Shown: piece after piece, positions 7,092 to 17,901 of the stretch | How the letters are laid out: each line of letters starts with the position of its first letter | How positions within the stretch are numbered: position 1 is the first letter of the stretch | Source of the DNA: Georgenia subflava | GTDB taxonomy: Bacteria; Actinomycetota; Actinomycetes; Actinomycetales; Actinomycetaceae | NCBI RefSeq assembly: GCF_009193155.1 | Contig: NZ_VUKD01000005.1 | Coordinates: 62,001-126,000 of the forward strand | Length of the DNA stretch: 64,000 nucleotides | Direction: 5' to 3' | Position numbers and translations under genes: made by a program | Notes under the pieces: model-generated | Told to the model about the DNA's origin: nothing | The model's database searches: none | The model's input: the letters and a program-made list of their open reading frames with translations, nothing else

Positions 7092-8375
7092 TCAGGCGGG
7101 TACCGCCCTGCTGGCGCCCCGCGCTGACGCACCGCGTCTCGCCGAGGCGATCGTCGCCTGACCGAGTACGCGTGTGCCGGCGTAGACCACAAGAGACTGC
7201 CCGGGTGCGATGCCGCGCAACGGGACGGCAAGCCGGGCCTCGAGCCGCTCCCCGCCGGTGATGTCGGCGGCACCACCGCCCGAGCCGCCAGCGATGTCGG
7301 CGGCGCTACCTGCCGAGCCGTCACCGACCGGGCGCCCGCCGTCGGCGCGCTCGTGGTGAGGGGCGACGTCGTCCGCCGCCGCACCCGGTCGCGACCCCGT
7401 GGACCGCCGCACACGAGCGGCCACCGGCTCTCCGTGCGCCCGGACCTGCACCTCGACGTCGACCCACTCCCCCGCCGGGACGTCGTCTGCGAGCCACACC
7501 GCCTGGTCGCCACGCAGCTCGTCCACGCTGAGCAGCTCGCTCGGACCCACCACCACCTGGTTGGACTGCGGGCGGACCTCGAGCACGTAGCGGGGCCGAC
7601 CGTCGGCTGCCGGTCGGTTCAGTCCCAGCCCCTTGCGCTGCCCGACGGTGTAGGCGTACGCGCCGTCGTGCTCCCCGACGACCCGGCCCTCGGCGTCGAC
7701 CACCTCGCCCGGCCGGGCGCCGAGCCGCTCGCGCAGGAAGCCCTGGGTGTCGCCGTCGGCCACGAAGCAGATGTCGTAGGAGTCCGGCTTGGCGGAGACG
7801 CTCAGCCCCCGCGCCGCCGCCTCGGCGCGCACGGCGTCCTTGGACGGCACGTCGCCGAGCGGGAAGAGCGAGCGCGCGAGGCGGTCGGACCCCATCACCG
7901 CGAGAACGTACGACTGGTCCTTCAGGGGGTCGGCGGACCGGTGGAGCTCACGACGGACGCCGCCTACGCCGTCGGCCGCCTCGACGATCTTCGCGTAGTG
8001 ACCGGTGGCGACGGCGTCGAACCCGAGCGCCAGGCCACGGTCGAGCAGCGCTGAGAACTTGATGTGCTCGTTGCACCGCACGCACGGGTTCGGGGTGCGG
8101 CCCGCGGCGTACTCGTCGAGGAAGTCGGCGACGACCGTCTCCTCGAACTCCTCCGACAGGTCCCACACGTAGTACGGGATGCCCAGGACGTCGGCCGCGC
8201 GGCGGGCGTCGCCCGCGTCCTCGATCGAGCAGCACCCGCGCGAGCCGTTGCGGTGCTGGGCGCGCGAGCGGGACAGCGCCATGTGCACACCGACGACGTC
8301 GTGGCCCGCGTCGACGGCGCGGGCGGCCGCGACGGCGGAGTCCACACCACCGGACAGGGCGGCCAGGACACGCAT
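7092..8375 (-). CDS. mnmA: tRNA 2-thiouridylase MnmA
   Basis: 427 residues. Uses ATP and relayed sulfur to convert U34 of Lys, Glu and Gln tRNAs to 2-thiouridine. Visible: PP-loop [11 protein letters not shown] at the N-terminus, the first catalytic cysteine in [12 protein letters not shown], the second in [17 protein letters not shown], and VGQRKGLGL of the central domain. Most homologues are 350-380 residues; the extra length is a low-complexity Gly/Ala/Asp insert in the C-terminal beta-barrel. That insert holds a 33 bp direct repeat at 7260 and 7293 (GSAADIAGG-like). The start overlaps the iscS stop as TGATG, so the two are translationally coupled, matching sulfur delivery from a cysteine desulfurase. 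Confidence 0.96.
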   Translation of the reverse strand: MRVLAALSGGVDSAVAAARAVDAGHDVVGVHMALSRSRAQHRNGSRGCCSIEDAGDARRAADVLGIPYYVWDLSEEFEETVVADFLDEYAAGRTPNPCVRCNEHIKFSALLDRGLALGFDAVATGHYAKIVEAADGVGGVRRELHRSADPLKDQSYVLAVMGSDRLARSLFPLGDVPSKDAVRAEAAARGLSVSAKPDSYDICFVADGDTQGFLRERLGARPGEVVDAEGRVVGEHDGAYAYTVGQRKGLGLNRPAADGRPRYVLEVRPQSNQVVVGPSELLSVDELRGDQAVWLADDVPAGEWVDVEVQVRAHGEPVAARVRRSTGSRPGAAADDVAPHHERADGGRPVGDGSAGSAADIAGGSGGGAADITGGERLEARLAVPLRGIAPGQSLVVYAGTRVLGQATIASARRGASARGASRAVPA

Positions 8376-9622
8376 CAGCTCACGCTCCTCAGGTCGGTGG
8401 CGGCATCGTGGAGCCCGACGGCGGAGCGTCGCGCCCGGGCGGAGCGGGTCGCGTGGGCCTTGCGGGCGTTCGCGACGACCGTGGGCAGAGCCGCCGCGGC
8501 GGCGTCGACGTCCGCCTCGGTCGTGGTCCGCCCGAGCGAGAACCGCAGCGCCGAGCGCGCCTGCTCCTCGTCCCGGCCCATGGCGAGCAGCACGTGCGAG
8601 GCCTCCTGCACACCCGCCTGGCAGGCGGATCCCGACGACGCCGCCACCCCTGCCACGTCCAGGCCGAAGAGCAGGGAGTCCGCGTCCGCACCGTCGACGG
8701 TCAGGTGCGCGATCCCGGGCAGCCACGCGTCGGCGCCCGCCTGGTCGAGGTCCGGGCCGGAGAGGCGGACTCCCGGGACGGTCGAGAGCACGGCGGAGAG
8801 GAGCCGGTCGCGCAGGCGGCGCAGCCGTGCGGTCTCCGCCTCCTGCTCGGCGACGGCGGAGCTCACCGCGAGCGCCAGGGCCCGGGCGCCGGCCACCGCC
8901 AGCGTGCCCGAGCGAACCCCGCGCTCCTGGCCCCCGCCGTGCTCGACGGGGCTCAGTGCGAGGTCCCGGCGGGCCACCAGCGCGCCGGTCCCGACCGGCG
9001 CGCCAAGCTTGTGCCCGGAAAGGCTCAGGGCGTCCAGCCCGGACCGGGCGAAGTGGACAGGAGCGTGCCCGAGCGCCTGCACGGCGTCGGAGTGCACCGG
9101 GATCCCGGCGGCGTGCACCAGCGCCACCACCTGGTCGAGCGGCTGCAGCACCCCGGTCTCGTTGTTCGCCCACATGACGCTCACCAGCGCCGTCGCGGGG
9201 CCGTGCTCGTCGAGGTGCACGTCGAGTGCGGCGACGTCGAGCACGCCCGCGCCGGTGACCGGCAGCAGGTCCAGGGCCGCGCCGTCGTGCGCTGCGAGCC
9301 AGGTCGCGGCCTCGAGCACCGCTGGGTGCTCGACCGCGGATACGGCCACCCGCGTGCGGTCGGCCGTGCGACGGGCCCAGTAGCCGCCCTTGACCGCGAG
9401 GTTGTCGGCCTCGGTGCCCCCGGACGTGAAGAGCACCTCGGCGGGCTCGGCGCCGACCGCGGCCGCCAGCTGCTCCCGCGCCTCCTCCAACCGACGCCGG
9501 GCGTCCCGCCCGGGAGCGTGCAGCGACGAGGGGTTGCCGAGCCGGGTGAGCTCCTCGGCGTAGGCCGCCGCGACGTCGGGGCGCACCGGGGTGGTGGCCG
9601 CGTGGTCGAGGTAGGTGGTCAC
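8375..9622 (-). CDS. iscS: Cysteine desulfurase (IscS/NifS family)
   Basis: 415 residues. PLP enzyme that removes sulfur from cysteine for tRNA thiolation and Fe-S assembly. The protein opens with [14 protein letters not shown]. The Schiff-base lysine is in [13 protein letters not shown], and the catalytic cysteine loop is [11 protein letters not shown]. It lies directly upstream of and overlaps mnmA, the same pair as in mycobacteria. The GTG at 9622 is chosen because the family begins at this point and a -10 hexamer TACACT (9636-9631) lies eight bases upstream with no ribosome-binding site, indicating a leaderless mRNA. The frame stays open further upstream, but that part is Arg-rich and unlike the family. 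Confidence 0.93.
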   Translation of the reverse strand: MTTYLDHAATTPVRPDVAAAYAEELTRLGNPSSLHAPGRDARRRLEEAREQLAAAVGAEPAEVLFTSGGTEADNLAVKGGYWARRTADRTRVAVSAVEHPAVLEAATWLAAHDGAALDLLPVTGAGVLDVAALDVHLDEHGPATALVSVMWANNETGVLQPLDQVVALVHAAGIPVHSDAVQALGHAPVHFARSGLDALSLSGHKLGAPVGTGALVARRDLALSPVEHGGGQERGVRSGTLAVAGARALALAVSSAVAEQEAETARLRRLRDRLLSAVLSTVPGVRLSGPDLDQAGADAWLPGIAHLTVDGADADSLLFGLDVAGVAASSGSACQAGVQEASHVLLAMGRDEEQARSALRFSLGRTTTEADVDAAAAALPTVVANARKAHATRSARARRSAVGLHDAATDLRSVS

Positions 9623-9630
9623 GATCGTCC

Positions 9631-9636
9631 AGTGTA
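9631..9636 (-). promoter_or_regulatory. Leaderless -10 box of iscS-mnmA
   Basis: TACACT on the minus strand, eight bases before the GTG start at 9622. No Shine-Dalgarno sequence precedes the start. Confidence 0.5.
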
Positions 9637-9793
9637 AGGAGACGTCGCGACGCCTGCTCCGACGACGCCGGGCACGCCTGCTCCCACGAGGCTCCGGCAC
9701 GCGCTGCCACGAGGACCGGGCCGGCTCGTTGCGACCATCGGGCCACCGGGGTCCACCCGCCGCACGCTCGCCGGCGAGGCCCCCCGGCGTTGA

Positions 9794-9799
9794 TACCCT
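9794..9799 (+). promoter_or_regulatory. Leaderless -10 box of the Hsp70-like gene
   Basis: TACCCT, seven bases before the ATG at 9807, preceded by TTGA. No ribosome-binding site lies between. It is part of the 184 bp divergent region shared with iscS. Confidence 0.5.
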
Positions 9800-9806
9800 C
9801 GCTGCC

Positions 9807-11345
9807 ATGCACCTGGGCGTCGATCTGGGCACGACCCGCACGATCGTCGCCGCGGTCGACCGCGGGAACTACCCCGTCGTCACGTTCCTCGACGACGACG
9901 GCGACGCCCACGAGAGCTTCCCCTCCGTCGTCGCCCTGCACGGCGAGCGCCTGCTGTACGGCTTCGACGCCATCGCGGCGGGCGCGACCGGGGCCCCGCT
10001 CCTGCGCTCCTTCAAGCGGGCGCTCGCCGAGCCCGACGTCAACGCGGACACCGCGATCGCCGTCGGGGACCGCACGGTCCCCCTGCTCGAGATCCTCACC
10101 GGCTACCTCCGTGCCATGCACGAGGCGCTGCTGACCACCTCCAACCTGCCCGGTGCCGGCACCGGACAGGCGGACCCGGACCTCCTGGGCCCGGTCGTCG
10201 TGGCGGTGCCGGCGCACGCGCACGGCGCCCAGCGGTTCCTCACGCTGGAGGCGTTCCGCCGCGCGGGCTTCGACGTCGCCGCGCTGCTCAACGAGCCCTC
10301 CGCAGCGGGTTTCGAGTACACGCACCGCCGGGGTGGCACGGTCACCTCGCGCCGCACCCGCGTCGTCGTCTACGACCTCGGTGGCGGCACGTTCGACGCC
10401 TCGCTCGTCGACGTCGAGGGCACCGGGCACGACGTGCTCGCGACCGCGGGGCGGAACCGGCTCGGCGGCGACGACTTCGACGACGTCCTCGTGCGCTGCG
10501 CCCTCGCGGCCGCGGAGGTCGAGGAGGCCGACCTCGACGCCTGGGCGCTGGCGAGCCTGCGTGAGCAGTGCCGCGAGGCGAAGGAGCGCATCTCGCCGCA
10601 GTCGAGGCGCATCGCGCTGGAGGTCGGCGAGAGGGACGTCAACGTCGCGGTCGACGCCTTCTACGATGCCGCGGCGCCGCTCGTCGAGGCCACCATGACC
10701 GCGATGGGACCGGTGCTCGACAGGCTCGACGACCCCACCGGCCTGACCGACGTCGCAGGCATCTACCTGGTCGGGGGCGGCAGCTCGCTGCCGCTGGTCC
10801 CCCGCCTCCTCAAGGAACGGTTCGGGCGACGGGTGCACCGCTCGCCGCACCCCTCCGCGTCGACCGCCATCGGCCTCGCGATCGCCGCCGACCCGGCGTC
10901 CGGGTACTCGCTCGCCGACCGGCTCTCCCGGGGCTTCGGCGTCTTCCGCGAGCAGCGCTCCGGGCAGGGCGTCGTCTTCGACCCGATCCTCACGCCGGAC
11001 GAGATCCTGCCGACCGCTGACACGGTCGTCGCGACGCGCCGCTACCGGGCGGCGCACAACATCGGCTGGTTCCGCTTCGTCGAGTGCGCCGCCGTCGACG
11101 ACGCCGGCGAGCCCCGCGGCGACATCGTCCCCTTCGCCGAGGTGCTCTTCCCGTTCGACCCGGCGCTGCGCGACCGGCCGGACCTCGGCGACGAGCCCGT
11201 CCGGCGCCAGGACGGCTGCCTGGTCGAGGAGCGGTACGTCATCGACCCCAACGGCATCGTCGAGGTCCACATCACCGACCTCGACACCGGCTACGAGCTG
11301 CGCCGGACCATCGCGGGACGCGCGGCGCCCGGCGCGTCCACCTGA
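9807..11345 (+). CDS. Hsp70-like ATPase, not DnaK
   Basis: 512 residues. The actin-like ATPase fold of Hsp70 proteins is clear: phosphate 1 motif [12 protein letters not shown] at the start, connect and phosphate 2 motif [16 protein letters not shown], and adenosine motif [20 protein letters not shown]. After about residue 390 the C-terminal part is short and does not look like a normal DnaK substrate-binding domain with lid; it ends in beta-rich sequence ([17 protein letters not shown]). Client and function are unknown. It stands alone without DnaJ or GrpE genes nearby, divergent from iscS and convergent with an unknown gene. The ATG at 9807 is supported by the TACCCT -10 box seven bases upstream. 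Confidence 0.88.
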   Translation: MHLGVDLGTTRTIVAAVDRGNYPVVTFLDDDGDAHESFPSVVALHGERLLYGFDAIAAGATGAPLLRSFKRALAEPDVNADTAIAVGDRTVPLLEILTGYLRAMHEALLTTSNLPGAGTGQADPDLLGPVVVAVPAHAHGAQRFLTLEAFRRAGFDVAALLNEPSAAGFEYTHRRGGTVTSRRTRVVVYDLGGGTFDASLVDVEGTGHDVLATAGRNRLGGDDFDDVLVRCALAAAEVEEADLDAWALASLREQCREAKERISPQSRRIALEVGERDVNVAVDAFYDAAAPLVEATMTAMGPVLDRLDDPTGLTDVAGIYLVGGGSSLPLVPRLLKERFGRRVHRSPHPSASTAIGLAIAADPASGYSLADRLSRGFGVFREQRSGQGVVFDPILTPDEILPTADTVVATRRYRAAHNIGWFRFVECAAVDDAGEPRGDIVPFAEVLFPFDPALRDRPDLGDEPVRRQDGCLVEERYVIDPNGIVEVHITDLDTGYELRRTIAGRAAPGAST

Positions 11346-11377
11346 CGGCAGTCGGCGACGGTGGCCCCGGCCCGGGA

Positions 11378-12400
11378 TCAGCCGAAGAGTGCGCGAGGCA
11401 GCTCCGCGTCGACGTCCTCGAGCACCACCTCGAAGCCGGCCCCCGCGTCGCTCCCGCCCACCTGCTCGACGAGCACGCAGATGCCGGTGCCGACGTCCAG
11501 CCGCACGCGGGCGCCCTCGCCGTAGACGTACCCGGCCGGCCGGTGCGCACCACCGGGGCCCCACTCACGCTCCTCCTGCGCCCGGTCGACCAGCAGGGCG
11601 CAGCACCCGCAGCGGGGCTCGTAGTACCCGCGGGCGGAAACCACCGCCTCCCACGCAGGGCGCCCGTGGTGGTCGACGACGGCGACCGGCCCGACCGACG
11701 TACCCGCACGCACCGTGGGGTCGACGCCGTCCGGATCGCGGCCGTCGGCCAGCTCGACCGGGTCGAGCATCGCCACCCAGGCGTAGTTCTCGTAGAACGC
11801 GTCGTCGGCCGCCTCTGCCGTGAACGGCCGCGCGGCCACGAGCCCGTCGGCGCGCAGCCTGGGCTGGGAGAGCCGGGCGAGCTCCCCGCTCTCGTCGTGC
11901 TCTCCGCGCACCTCACGCCACGCGATCACCGCGTCGTCCGGGTCGGCGGCCCGCTCCGCACTCACCCCCGCGCCCCGGACAGCCGCCTGGGCCGCACTCG
12001 TCCCCGAGTCCCAGACACCCGCCTGGGCCGCACTCATCTCCGAGCCCGGGGCTACCCCGGGCACCGCACCGTCGCCAGGCGACATCGCGTTCACGTCCAC
12101 GTCCACGTCCGTGTACCGCTCCGGGAACGACCCGCCGTCGTCCGACCGGGCGAGCATCACGACCGACGTCGTCCCCCGCTCCTGGACCTCCGCCGTCACC
12201 AGCTCGCCGCCGAGGGTCTCGACCCGGACCGCTCGCGGCGAGCGCGAGATCCACGCACGCACCTCCTGGTGCCGTCGCGGAAGGGAGGCGTGCCAACGCA
12301 CGCGCAGCTGCGCCGTCGTCCATCGCCATGGCGAGGAACGCGCGAGAGCGCGGAAGTCCTCGGCCTCAGGTGCGGCTGTGAGACCCAGGTCAGCTGACAC
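11378..12400 (-). CDS. Conserved protein of unknown function with internal 12-residue repeats
   Basis: About 340 residues, soluble, no signal peptide or membrane segment. The N-terminal block ([19 protein letters not shown], then [20 protein letters not shown]) and the C-terminal block ([17 protein letters not shown], with three clustered cysteines) look conserved. Between them a variable segment carries two and a half copies of a 36 bp direct repeat (from 11958) encoding SAAQA-type units. I do not recognise a function. The GTG at 12400 is chosen because a CAGGAT hexamer lies six bases upstream and the conserved block starts soon after; an in-frame start further upstream at 12469 is possible. 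Confidence 0.7.
   Translation of the reverse strand: MSADLGLTAAPEAEDFRALARSSPWRWTTAQLRVRWHASLPRRHQEVRAWISRSPRAVRVETLGGELVTAEVQERGTTSVVMLARSDDGGSFPERYTDVDVDVNAMSPGDGAVPGVAPGSEMSAAQAGVWDSGTSAAQAAVRGAGVSAERAADPDDAVIAWREVRGEHDESGELARLSQPRLRADGLVAARPFTAEAADDAFYENYAWVAMLDPVELADGRDPDGVDPTVRAGTSVGPVAVVDHHGRPAWEAVVSARGYYEPRCGCCALLVDRAQEEREWGPGGAHRPAGYVYGEGARVRLDVGTGICVLVEQVGGSDAGAGFEVVLEDVDAELPRALFG
11958..12053. repeat. 36 bp in-frame tandem repeat in the unknown gene
   Basis: Copies begin at 11958, 11994 and 12030, each opening GCACTC and containing CGCCTGGGCC. The period of 36 bp keeps the reading frame and inserts 12-residue units. Confidence 0.7.
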
Positions 12401-12763
12401 CCGCCCATCCTGGCCGACCGTCCGTGCCGGCGGCACCGCATTTCCCGGACCCCGACGCCGACTGTGCATCCGCTAGCGGGGCGGTACCCGACGTGGCTCC
12501 CGTGCCTCACGGACCTGCGGGGCGGTACCCGACGTGGCTCCGGTGCCTCACGGACCTGCGGGGCAGTACCCGACGTGGCTGCGGTGCCTCGCCGACCTGC
12601 GGGCAGCCACCCCCGACACGCTAGGGGCAGCCGCGGAACGTACCGCTGCCCGCTGCCCGCCACCCAGCGCGCGGATCGGACGGCCCGGCGCAAGGATGGT
12701 TCCGCACCGTCCAGATCAACGCCGACCGGTCGGTCGCGGCCGGTCGCCCAGAAGGGATGAGCA
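12401..12763. other. 363 bp divergent spacer dominated by a tandem repeat
   Basis: Holds the three-copy 41 bp repeat described separately plus the divergent promoters of the unknown gene and the FMN reductase. No ORF with a plausible start and coding composition was found. Confidence 0.6.
12476..12598. repeat. 41 bp tandem repeat, three copies
   Basis: Copies at 12476-12516, 12517-12557 and 12558-12598, each containing GTACCCGACGTGGCT and ending in CGACCT or GGACCT. Copies 1 and 2 differ at one base; copy 3 differs at several. The period is not a multiple of three and the array is between divergent genes, so it is non-coding. Confidence 0.9.
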
Positions 12764-13366
12764 ATGGCCCAGTACAAGGTCGGCTACTTCGTCGGCAGCC
12801 TCGCCACCGGATCGATCAACCGCACGCTCTCCGAAGCGCTCATCAAGGTGGCGCCCGACACCCTGGAGTTCACCGAGATCCCGATCAAGGACCTCCCGCT
12901 GTACAGCTACGACTACGACGAGGACTACCCGCCGGAGGGCCGCGCGCTGAAGGAGGCGATCCTCGCCTCCGACGCCATCCTCTACGTCTCGCCGGAGTAC
13001 AACCGCGCCATCCCCGGTGGGCTGAAGAACGCCATCGACTGGGGCTCGCGCCCATGGGGGCAGAACGCCTTCGCCCGCAAGCCGTCCGCGATCATCGGCG
13101 CCTCGCCGGGAGGTATCGGCACGGCCGTGATGCAGGCGAACCTGCGCTCGGTGCTCGCGTTCCTCGACTCACCGCAGCTCAACGCCCCGGAGGCCTACAT
13201 CACCTACCAGGCGAACGCCTTCTCCAACGGCGAGTGCACGGACCCGTCGACGAGGGACTTTCTCGCCACGTTCATGTCCGAGTTCGAGGCGTTCATCCAG
13301 CGCGTGCTCTCCTCCGCCCCGGGCCACATCGGGCAGGACCCGGACACCCCGCACGACCGGGGCTGA
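12764..13366 (+). CDS. NADPH-dependent FMN reductase family oxidoreductase
   Basis: 200 residues, flavodoxin-like fold. The FMN phosphate loop GSLATGSINRTL is at residues 11-22. The isoalloxazine loop SPEYNRAIPGGLKNAIDW, typical of the NADPH-dependent FMN reductase / azoreductase / ChrR group, and a third loop GASPGGIGT follow. It probably reduces quinones, azo dyes or chromate-like acceptors with NAD(P)H; the physiological substrate cannot be read from sequence. A ribosome-binding site AGAAGGG precedes the ATG at 12764. The gene ends three bases before the 3' end of convergent etfA, leaving no room for a separate terminator. Confidence 0.92.
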   Translation: MAQYKVGYFVGSLATGSINRTLSEALIKVAPDTLEFTEIPIKDLPLYSYDYDEDYPPEGRALKEAILASDAILYVSPEYNRAIPGGLKNAIDWGSRPWGQNAFARKPSAIIGASPGGIGTAVMQANLRSVLAFLDSPQLNAPEAYITYQANAFSNGECTDPSTRDFLATFMSEFEAFIQRVLSSAPGHIGQDPDTPHDRG

Positions 13367-13369
13367 CCC

Positions 13370-14350
13370 TCAGCCGCGCAGCCTGCGCAGCTCGGCCACC
13401 GCCTGCGGCAGGACGTCGTTCAGGTCACCGACGATCCCGAGGTCGGCCATCTCGAAGATCGGCGCCTCGGGGTCGGAGTTGACGGCCACCACCGTCTCCG
13501 CGGACTGCATGCCCGCGGTGTGGTGGATCGCGCCCGAGACCCCGACGCCGATGTACAGCCGCGGGGAGATCGTCACGCCGGTCTGCCCCACCTGGGCGGC
13601 GTGCTCGATCCAGCCCTCGTCGGTCGCCACGCGCGTGGCTCCGACCGCGGCGCCGATCTCGTCGGCCAGCTCGGTCACCAGGGAGAAGTCCCCCTCGACA
13701 CCACGCCCGCCGACGACGACGGACCTTGCCTCGCCGAGCGGGACCCGCCCGCCGCGGGGGTGCTCCGTGCGCGAGACCACACGCACCGCCCGTGCCGCCG
13801 TGGAGAGGTCCACCGGCACGCTGACCAGCGCCGGCTCGCCCCCGGGCGCCTCGACGGCCTCGACAGCGGTGGCCTTGACCGCGATGACCGGAACGCCGCG
13901 GGTGACGGTGCAGGTCGTCGACCACGTGCCCTGCAGCACCACCTTGGAGGCGACCAGGCCGGACGCGCCCTTCTCGACCCCTGTGGCGTCGACGACGGCG
14001 CCGGAGCCCAGCGCCACGGCCAGCCGGGCCGCCAGCTCCTTGCCGGCGAAGCTCGAGGTGAGGAGCACCGCGCCCGCGCCGGCGAGCTCCACGGCGGCGA
14101 GCACGGCCTCGGCCGCGACCGCCGAGACCGTCGGGTTGGCGCCGTCGAGGTCGGGCAGGTAGACGGTCGGCACGCCGAACCGGGCCAGCGCGTCCGTGTC
14201 CGGCGTCTCGAGGGCGACGGCGGCCACGCCGGCCGCGCCGGCCAGCTCTCGGGCCAGGGTCAGGACCTCGGCCGACGCCGCGGTGAGGGCGCCGCCGACG
14301 TGGTCGACGACCACCAGCACGGGACGCTCGGCGAGCTCGGGGACACTCAT
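13370..14350 (-). CDS. etfA: Electron transfer flavoprotein alpha subunit
   Basis: 326 residues. Binds FAD and, with EtfB, carries electrons from acyl-CoA and other dehydrogenases to the quinone pool. The C-terminal FAD domain is clear: RLYIGVGVSGAIHHTAGMQS, then VVAVNSDPEAPIFEMADLGI and VGDLNDVLPQAV. The N-terminal ETF domain starts VLVVVDHVGG. The ATG at 14350 has GGAG five bases upstream (CAGGAGTGAAC). It follows etfB with 13 bases between stop and start, so the two form an operon in the usual actinobacterial order etfB-etfA. Confidence 0.96.
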   Translation of the reverse strand: MSVPELAERPVLVVVDHVGGALTAASAEVLTLARELAGAAGVAAVALETPDTDALARFGVPTVYLPDLDGANPTVSAVAAEAVLAAVELAGAGAVLLTSSFAGKELAARLAVALGSGAVVDATGVEKGASGLVASKVVLQGTWSTTCTVTRGVPVIAVKATAVEAVEAPGGEPALVSVPVDLSTAARAVRVVSRTEHPRGGRVPLGEARSVVVGGRGVEGDFSLVTELADEIGAAVGATRVATDEGWIEHAAQVGQTGVTISPRLYIGVGVSGAIHHTAGMQSAETVVAVNSDPEAPIFEMADLGIVGDLNDVLPQAVAELRRLRG

Positions 14351-14363
14351 GTTCACTCCTGCC

Positions 14364-15173
14364 TCAGACCAGCTTGTTCTCGTGCAGGAACGCGGCGAGC
14401 TGGGTGCCGGCGTCCCCGGAGTCGGTGATGATGCGCCCGGCCTCGCGCGGCGGGCGGGCGGCGGCGGCGAGCACCGCGGTCCCGGCGCCGGCCGTGCCGA
14501 CCTCGGGTCCGCCGTCGACCTCCGCCCCGGACGTCGCCAGGGCGAGGTCGTCGAGGTCCCAGGTGGTGACCGGCTTCTTCTTCGCGGCCCTGATCGCCAT
14601 GAAGTTGGGGTAGCGCGGCTCGTTCGCCTGGTCGGTGACGGACAGCACCAGCGGCAGGTCCGCGGCCAGCACCTCGTCCGCCTCGCCGATCGTGCGGGTG
14701 ATCGTCACGACCCGGCCGTCGAGCGCGACGTCGCTCGCGAGCGTCAGCTGCGGCAGCTCGAGGGACGCGGCCAGCGCCGAGGGCAGCATCGCGGTCAGAC
14801 CGTCCATGGACGCCATGCCGGTGACCACGAGGTCCACCGGCACCTCGTCTCCCAGCCGGCGCACCGCGGCGGCCAGCACGCGGGCGGTCCCGACGACGTC
14901 GCTGCCGGCCACCCGCTCGTCGCTGACGTGGACTCCGGAGTCGGCCCCCATCTGCAGCGCCCGACGCACGGCGTCGACGGCCTCGTCCGGCCCGACGGTC
15001 AGGGCCACGACCTCCGCCCCGTGCTCCTCGGCGAGGGTGACGGCGGCCTCGACGGCGTTCTCGTCGAGCTCGTTGAGGACGTCGTCCTCACCGCGCACCA
15101 GGTGGCCGTCCCCGTCGAGGGAACGGTCGGACTGCAGGTCCGGGACGTGCTTGACGCACACGACGATCCTCAT
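14364..15173 (-). CDS. etfB: Electron transfer flavoprotein beta subunit
   Basis: 269 residues. AMP-binding partner of EtfA. It begins MRIVVCVKHVPDLQSDR, with NELDENAVEAAVTL and the beta-subunit signature region ending NEPRYPNFMAIRAAKKKP near residues 180-200. The ATG at 15173 is chosen because the family starts exactly there; a CAATCT hexamer lies six bases upstream, so the transcript may be leaderless, while a GGAGGT is 13 bases away, too far to be ideal. First gene of the etfBA operon, divergent from glgX. Confidence 0.95.
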   Translation of the reverse strand: MRIVVCVKHVPDLQSDRSLDGDGHLVRGEDDVLNELDENAVEAAVTLAEEHGAEVVALTVGPDEAVDAVRRALQMGADSGVHVSDERVAGSDVVGTARVLAAAVRRLGDEVPVDLVVTGMASMDGLTAMLPSALAASLELPQLTLASDVALDGRVVTITRTIGEADEVLAADLPLVLSVTDQANEPRYPNFMAIRAAKKKPVTTWDLDDLALATSGAEVDGGPEVGTAGAGTAVLAAAARPPREAGRIITDSGDAGTQLAAFLHENKLV

Positions 15174-15288
15174 GGGTCCAGATTGCCACCTCCGCGGGTC
15201 CGGACCCGAATCGCGGCCCCGGCGGCCACGGGTCCGATCGGGTGGCATGACGCCCACGCGTGGACCTCCGTTGAGGTTGAATGGAACG

Positions 15289-17574
<2,286 letters not shown>

Positions 17575-17610
17575 GCCCCGGCCGGCACGTGACCGCCGGG
17601 CCACCGGGGC
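17575..17610 (+). terminator. Probable terminator of glgX
   Basis: Nested inverted repeats directly after the stop: GCCCCGG/CCGGGGC (17575-17581 and 17604-17610) around CCGGC/GCCGG (17582-17586 and 17595-17599). No U-tract follows. Confidence 0.5.
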
Positions 17611-17740
17611 AGCTCCGCCGTCGGGCCCGCACCCGAACGTCGCGGCAGCACCGCCGTCGTGCCCCGCATCCGATCGTCGTGCCCGAACCGATCGTGGTGG
17701 CAGCTCCGCCGTCGTACCGGGACCCGAACGTCGCGGCCTG
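17608..17740. repeat. Degenerate tandem repeat of about 40 bp upstream of the trpS leader
   Basis: Three related blocks contain GCAGCTCCGCCGTCG or GCAGCACCGCCGTCG followed by an ACCCGAACGTCGCGG-like tail. The middle copy is the most diverged. Non-coding, between the glgX terminator and the trpS leader promoter. Confidence 0.6.
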
Positions 17741-17752
17741 TCCCCCGAGGAC

Positions 17753-17758
17753 TAAGGT
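17753..17758 (+). promoter_or_regulatory. -10 box of the trpS leader transcript
   Basis: TAAGGT, seven bases before the GTG of the leader peptide. The overlapping AAGGTGG could alternatively act as a ribosome-binding site if transcription starts further upstream. Confidence 0.4.
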
Positions 17759-17765
17759 GGGACCC

Positions 17766-17801
17766 GTGCTGACCCGCGTGCGCTCCTGGTGGCCGTCCTG
17801 A
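17766..17801 (+). CDS. Trp-rich leader peptide of trpS (11 codons)
   Basis: Reads GTG CTG ACC CGC GTG CGC TCC TGG TGG CCG TCC TGA, peptide MLTRVRSWWPS, with tandem Trp codons at 17787-17792. It lies 100 bp before trpS and its 3' half overlaps the first strand of a three-stem attenuator. This is the classic form of a ribosome-mediated attenuation leader peptide. Confidence 0.8.
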   Translation: MLTRVRSWWPS

Positions 17802-17851
17802 CGGACGGCCCCCGGCGCACCCCACCTACCCGGCCGTCCCGCGAGGCGGCC
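17791..17851 (+). promoter_or_regulatory. Transcription attenuator controlling trpS
   Basis: Four segments: A GGCCGTCC (17791-17798), B GGACGGCC (17803-17810), C GGCCGTCC (17832-17839) and D GGCGGCC (17845-17851). B is perfectly complementary to both A and C, because A and C are identical; C also pairs with D (7 bp, loop CCGCGA). A ribosome stalled on the Trp codons would cover A, freeing B to pair with C and preventing the C:D terminator. With charged tRNA-Trp, C:D forms. No U-tract follows D, which is common in actinobacteria. Confidence 0.75.
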
Positions 17852-17901
17852 GTCGTCATGTCAGCGCGCCCCGCAGGACGGCCACGACCGACGAGGACAC
17901 C

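Noticed and set aside
8376-11564. Very long open frame on the minus strand opposite the Hsp70-like gene and continuing through iscS into mnmA
   Set aside because: It is the high-GC shadow of strongly supported genes; only its mnmA part (up to 8375) matches a family.
14635-15246. Extended N-terminus of glgX overlapping etfB
   Set aside because: The frame is the antisense of etfB, Ser/Thr/Arg-rich and unlike any GlgX; the enzyme begins near 15289.
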